Assembly: GCA_947095535.1 (NCBI GenBank)
Contig: OX352773.1
Span: forward strand, 263,895,590 to 263,959,589
Direction: 5' to 3'
Source: Poecilobothrus nobilitatus
Taxonomy: Eukaryota; Arthropoda; Insecta; Diptera; Dolichopodidae
Length of the DNA: 64,000 bases
Shown here: one piece after another, positions 59,415-64,000 of the stretch
How the letters are laid out: the number at the start of each line of letters is the position of its first letter
Numbering within the stretch: position 1 is the stretch's first letter
Made by a program: the position numbers and the translations under genes
Notes under the pieces: model-generated
The model's input: only the letters and a program-made list of their open reading frames with translations
Database searches by the model: none
What the model was told of the DNA's origin: nothing

Positions 59415-59774
59415 ATTGTATATTACTATAAAATGTATCTGACTTATGACGTAGTTTGGTTAAGTTGCCGACTTTGCAGTCAATAGATCTCGGCTGCAAA
59501 CCCCGACTGAATCATATCCAATAGTACTAATTTATATCGTAATATTTTATATCGTATAAGTTCATTTTATATCGCACTAGTTATATATCGTAGAATTGTA
59601 TATTACTATAAAATGTATCTGACTTATGACGTAGTTTGGTTAAGTTGCCGACTTTGCAGTCAATAGATCTCGGCTGCAAACCCCGACTGAATCATATCCA
59701 ATAGGACTAATTTATATCGTAATATTTTATATCGAATAAGTTCATTTTATGTCGCACTAGTTATATATCGTAGA
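59415..59774 (+). repeat. Two-unit tandem duplication, 180-bp period, tRNA-like motif
   Basis: Units 59415-59594 and 59595-59774 are identical except for about three substitutions, so the duplication is recent. Each unit has an A-box-like TGACGTAGTTTGG (first at 59447) and, 45 bases on, a weaker B-box-like GGCTGCAAACC within TCGG...CCGA, which could form a T-stem. The last 60 bases are TATATCG-rich. It may be a tandem SINE dimer; the B box differs from consensus at three positions, so the tRNA origin is only possible. Confidence 0.85.
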
Positions 59775-61132
59775 ATATAAAAATAATTAACATATATAAA
59801 TAATTGTTGTCTAAGATAATGGATGTCATCCAAAAATTTCTACATTCCATAATCTTCTACAATAGATACTGTCCAGTAATCATCGGCTTAAATGAAACTA
59901 ATGATTCAAGAAACTTAAGTAACATCTAATATAAATAACATGCAACTTACTGGATGTCCAATACTTCTTATAGAACAGAAACAGACAATTTCCAAATCAA
60001 AAGTAAACATTTCCGTATCTATTTAATATTTTTCTTAGACTAAAAGCCAGAAAATAAATAAGAAAACTAAAATGTTTCTTTTGCAAAAACAAAAAAAAAT
60101 ATTTTTATTTTTTGGCTTCTTTTACTTCCATTTATATGTGTATATGTGTACATTTTTATATATACATATATCAAAAAGCAAAAGAATCCTTTGAAATATA
60201 TCTTTATATGTATATACATTTAAATATTATAAATATTATGTATATTATATGTATGTACAAAATAAAATTTATATGGCTTAACAATTTTTCAGTTGACTGA
60301 ATTAATACAATAACGAAATTTTACGTGTTTTTATTTTTTATTTCTTTTATATTTTAAGAAAATTCAACCGTAAAGTATTTAATATGGGAATATTGTCAAT
60401 AAATACATAATAACATCTAAGCATAGTAAAATAATATTTTTTATATACTTATATTTTAAATTACTTCATCTTACAGGCTTATAAAATATAATAAAAGCTC
60501 AATTTTAGTTTGGGACATCTTATTACAGATCTTTTTAAGCTGGTCATTGAACAAAACATTTATTTCCCTGTTTAATTATTTTATTATTCATTTAAAGTTT
60601 CTTTATATTTCTTTTTTTTTTACTTTTCACATTTTTAAATTATTTTTCTTTTAGTTGTACACATCTCGATTTAAAACAATTAAAGTTAATATATTAAAAT
60701 CTATAATATATATTAATTTTCTTGCAGCTACCTTATAAAATCTCAGTCAGAATTAAAAACTGTAGTTTTTCATATCATCTATAGATAAAAAATTGTATAG
60801 TTACATCAACTTACTATAAAATAAACAATAGAAGTTTAAGTATATCAGCACCCAGTTCAAATTGTGTGTAAATTATAATAAGAAATAAGGACAAAAACAG
60901 TTTATTTTTTTTTTCTTCTCTTTTTTTAACTTTCTTAAATCATTTTTTTTCTAATATCCTGAAAATCAAAAAAAAAAAGAGAAAATAATAATAAAATGAT
61001 TTTCAATGAGAATATTTGTTATCCTCCATTTCACCTGTAAATTTTTATATGGTTATGGTCAATTGATTTCCGTAAGAATCAATTTACTCGTGATTGTTTT
61101 TATGCCTTTAAGGAAAAGAAAAAAGAAAAAAA
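59775..61132. other. AT-rich DNA, nothing recognised
   Basis: AT-rich sequence. The frame at 60112-60300 is a Tyr/Ile/Met-rich reading of TATATG-like DNA. No element was recognised until the family A head at about 61133. Confidence 0.5.
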
Positions 61133-61443
61133 ACGAGGAAGAGTGCAGTAGAGTAGACTGTGTCAACTCTGGGATACCCGTATGAACGTAATATATCCTG
61201 TTTCTATAAAACTTGATCATCTTTTAAAAACATTCAGAGTTTTAGTACCGAACTACAGAGATATATTTATGTAAATTGTGGAGTTGTATGATAGCTACCC
61301 GAATCTATTGCGCCTAGCTTCATTAAGTTCCAAGAAATGCAAAAAGCGTGAACCGGCTGCTTTAGACCATTCAAATTTTACAAAAGTTTTTGGCATGCAA
61401 CTCGACACTTTTTCACTAAATTTCAGATAGCTAGCTTCAATAG

Positions 61444-62978
61444 ACACTGAGTTATTTTCATTTAAAAAGAGAAGTTGTATGGCAACTATCCGAACCTGTC
61501 ATATCATCACAACAAAATTTTACAGAAGTTGTTGCCATAAAACTCGATCATCATTTGCAAAATTTCAGATACCTAGATTGAATAGACACTGGGTTATTTC
61601 CATTTAAAGAAAGAAGTTGTATGGCAGCTACTCGAACCCGGCGGCCGAAAATGCTGGAGTTAAATAGCAAAACTAACAATTTTGTAAAAGTGACGTAAAA
61701 AAAATTGCAGCCTCCTAACTCCTTTATTTTTTGAGTTATCGTGCGGACGGACACTGAGTTCTTTTCATTTAAAAAGAGATTTTGTATGGCAGCTACCCGA
61801 ACCCGTCACACCACCACAACCAAATTTTGCAGAAGTTGTTGCCATAAAACTTGATCATCATTCGCAAAATTTCAGATACCTAGATTGAACAGACACTGGG
61901 TTATTTCTATTTAAAGAAAGAAGTTGTATGGCAGCTACTCGAACCCGGCGGCCGAAAATGCTGGAGTTAAATAGCAAAACTAACAATTTTGCAAGAGTGA
62001 CGTAAAAAAAATTTCAGCTTCCTAGCTCCTTTATTTTTTGAGTTATCGTGCGGACGGACACTGAGTTCTTTTCATTTAAAAAGAGATTTTGTATGGCAGC
62101 TACCCGAACCCGTCGCACCAGCACAACCAAATTTTATAGAAGTTGTTGCCATAAAACTTGATCATCATTTGCAAAATTTCAGATACCTAGATTGAACAGA
62201 CACTGGGTTATTTCTATTTAAAGAAAGAAGTTGTATGGCAGCTACTCGAACCCGGCGGCCGAAAATGCTGGAGTTAAATAGCAAAACTAACAATTTTGCA
62301 AGAGTGACGTAAAAAAAATTTCAGCCTCCTAGCTCCTTTATTTTTTGAGTTATCGTGCGGACGGACACTGAGTTCTTTGCATTTAAAAAGAGATTTTGTA
62401 TGGCAGCTACCCGAACCCGTCGCACCACCACAACCAAATTTTGTAGAAGTTGTTGCCATAAAACTTGATCATCATTCGCAAAATTTCAGATACCTAGATT
62501 GAACAGACACTGGGTTATTTCCATTTAAAGAAAGAAGTTGTATGGCAGCTACCCGAACCCGGGGGCAGAAAATGCTGGAGTTAAATAGCAAAACTAACAA
62601 TTTTACAAAAGTGACGTAAAAAAATTTTCAGCCTCCTAGCTCCTCTATTTTTTGAGTTATCGTGCGGACGGACACTGAGTTCTTTTCATTTAAAAAGAGA
62701 TTTTGTATGGCAGCTACCCGAACCCGTCGCACCAGCACAACCAAATTTGGTAGAAGTTGTTGCCATAAAACTTGATCATCATTCGCAAAATTTCAGATAC
62801 CTAAATTGAACAGACACTGGGTTATTTCTATTTAAAGAAAGAAGTTGTATGGCAGCTACCCGAACCCGGGGACAGAAAATGCTGGAGTTAAATAGCAAAA
62901 CTAACAATTTTACAAAAGTGACGTAAAAAAATCTTCAGCCTCCTAGCTCCTCTATTTTTTGAGTTATCGTGCGGACGG
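61444..62978 (+). repeat. Five 307-bp higher-order repeat units
   Basis: The marker ACACTG recurs at 61444, 61751, 62058, 62365, 62672 and 62979, and GTGCGGACGGAC at 61741, 62048, 62355, 62662 and 62969, always 307 bases apart. Each unit contains a 142-bp subunit (TTTGTATGGCAGCTACCC, then CACCACAACCAAATTTT, TTGCCATAAAACTTGATCAT) and a 165-bp subunit (GTTGTATGGCAGCTACTCG, GGCCGAAAATGCTGG, AGCAAAACTAACAATTTT, CGTAAAAAAA, TTGAGTTATCG). The two subunits share their first half and so arose from one ancestor. Constant length with few substitutions indicates recent unequal exchange or rolling amplification. The junction GGACGGACACTGAG joins the element's 3' GGAC run to an internal unit start. Confidence 0.9.
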
Positions 62979-63100
62979 ACACTGAGTTCTTTTCATTTAA
63001 AAAGAGATTTTGTATGGCAGCTACCCGAACCCGTCGCACCACCACAACCAAATTTTGTAGAAGTTGTTGCCATAAAACTTGATCATCATTTGCAAGATTT

Positions 63101-63618
63101 CAGACGCCTAGCTTTATTAACTTCCAAGAGGTGCAAGAAGCCTGAACCGGCTGTTCTAGGCCAAACAAATTTTACAAAAGTTGTTGGCATATAACTCGAC
63201 ACTTCTTTACTAAATTTCAGATTCCTAGCTTCAATAAACACTGAGTTATTCTCATTTAACCGGATAAGTTGTATGGCAGCTACCCGAACCCGCCGCACCA
63301 CCACAACCAAATTTTACAAAAGTTGTTGCCATAAAACTTGATCATCATTTGCAAAATTTCAGACGCCTAGCTTCATTAGGTTCCAAGAGGTGCAAGAAGT
63401 CTGAACCGGCTGCTCTAGACCAACCAAATTTTACAAAAGTTGTTGGCATGTAACTCGACACCTCTTTACTAAATTTCAGATTCCTAGCTTCAATAAACAC
63501 TGAGTTATTCTCATTTAAACGGAGAAGTTGTATGGCAGCTACCCGAACCCGCTGCACCAGCACAACCAAATTTTACAGAAGTTGTTGCCATAAAACTTGA
63601 TCATCATTTGCAAAATTT
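63101..63618 (+). repeat. Two 259-bp units of a second array type
   Basis: CAGACGCCTAGCTT starts at 63101 and 63360, and the related CAGAAACCTAGCTT at 63619, giving an exact 259-base period. Each unit has a segment absent from the 307-bp units (TCCAAGAGGTGCAAGAAG, CTGAACCGGCTG), followed by a 142-type subunit. The same segment occurs once near the left end of this element (61315) and of 18199-19407 (18385). Confidence 0.85.
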
Positions 63619-64000
63619 CAGAAACCTAGCTTGAATAGATACTGAGTTATTTCTATATAAAGATAGAAGTTGTATGGCAGCTACTCGAACCCGCCGACCG
63701 AAAATGTTGGATTTAAATAGCAAAACTAACAATTTTGCAAAAGTGACGTAAAAAAATTTTCAGCCCCCTAGCTCCTTTATTTTTTGAGTTATCGTGCGGA
63801 CGGACGGACGGACGGACGGACGTACATGGCTTAATCGACTCAGAATTCGATTCTGAGCCGATCCATACCTTTGACACTATATCTAGCTCTACTCCTTTAA
63901 GGTGTCACAAACGTAATGGCAAATTTATTATACCCTTGAACATAGTTCATACGGGTATAAAAATTACTTTCAGTTTTTCCAGGATAAAATGTTTTTAGGA

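Larger units (their letters stand above)
61133..63960 (+). mobile_element. Family A element, giant copy with higher-order array
   Basis: The head GAGGAAGAGTGCAGTAGAG is followed by ATACCCGTATGAAC (61174-61187). Its exact reverse complement GTTCATACGGGTAT lies at 63945-63958. The length is 2.8 kb, against 1.2 kb for 18199-19407 and 0.4 kb for 11285-11708; the difference lies in the internal array. The 3' block is the same as in other copies: six GGAC units (63798-63821), TACATGGCTTAATCGACTC, the hairpin CTCAGAAT-TCG-ATTCTGAG (63839-63857) and AAATTTATTATACCC. Open frames of 60-74 codons inside (61551, 62274, 63086, 63345, all minus) repeat with the array and are not genes. The element is non-autonomous; its class is unresolved (Helentron/DINE-like or TIR-type). 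Confidence 0.88.

Noticed and set aside
61444..62978. CRISPR-like array
   Set aside because: Units are 307 bp, directly adjacent and without unique spacers, and the setting is eukaryotic. It is a tandem repeat inside a mobile element.
61551..63569. Four minus-strand frames of 61-74 codons as a family of small proteins
   Set aside because: They recur only because the DNA array repeats. They start and stop at arbitrary points of the unit, and the frame is not kept in other family A copies.

Overview
The window looks like non-coding DNA from an insect nuclear genome, most probably a fly. It is very AT-rich, with many poly-A/T runs. The longest open frame is 169 codons and looks like chance read-through of repeat DNA. 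I see no exon, no bacterial-style gene order, no rRNA gene and no intact tRNA gene. The dipteran guess rests on Jockey-type LINE remnants whose tail is built of AACCT-like repeats, and on GTCC/GGAC-rich dispersed repeats of a kind common in flies. It is an inference; the species cannot be named from this sequence. The stretch could be intergenic or the inside of a long intron.

What can be supported is a community of transposable-element relics. Family A has at least seven copies (about 985-1602, 11285-11708, 18199-19407, 36850-37000, 45917-46232, 46966-47378, 61133-63960). It has 14-bp inverted repeats near its ends, a conserved hairpin and GGAC run near the 3' end, and an internal array whose length varies between copies. 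The copy at the right edge is the showpiece: five 307-bp units in exact register (each a 142-bp plus a 165-bp subunit), then two 259-bp units. Family B (unit about 700 bp, at least eight copies or pieces) repeatedly serves as a landing site for other elements. Family C is a short foldback-like element with related inverted ends; one copy carries a Helitron-like insertion.

Protein relics are confined to LINEs. A plus-strand Jockey-like ORF2 C-terminus lies at 55840-56400, broken by frameshifts and stops. A minus-strand one lies at 22445-23148. A 100-bp LINE 3' end with a 10-bp target duplication sits at 15948-16067. A weaker candidate lies near 37280-37720. There are also tRNA-derived SINE-like elements. 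The best, at 17565-17733, has A and B boxes and a 9-bp target duplication; relatives lie at 59205-59325 and 51895-51940. A second SINE type lies at 50553-50802 and 53850-53948.

Region by region: 1-10 kb is mostly plain AT-rich DNA with scattered old repeats. 10.9-12.1 kb is a nested insertion cluster. 15.5-20.9 kb holds family B, LINE, SINE and family A copies. 22.4-23.2 kb is a LINE relic. 23-39 kb is sparse. 39.6-49.8 kb is dense in families A, B and C. 50.5-56.4 kb holds SINE, Helitron-end, inverted-repeat and LINE structures. 59.2-59.8 kb has a SINE and a 180-bp tandem duplication. 61.1-64 kb is the large family A array. All family names here are local labels; no database was searched.
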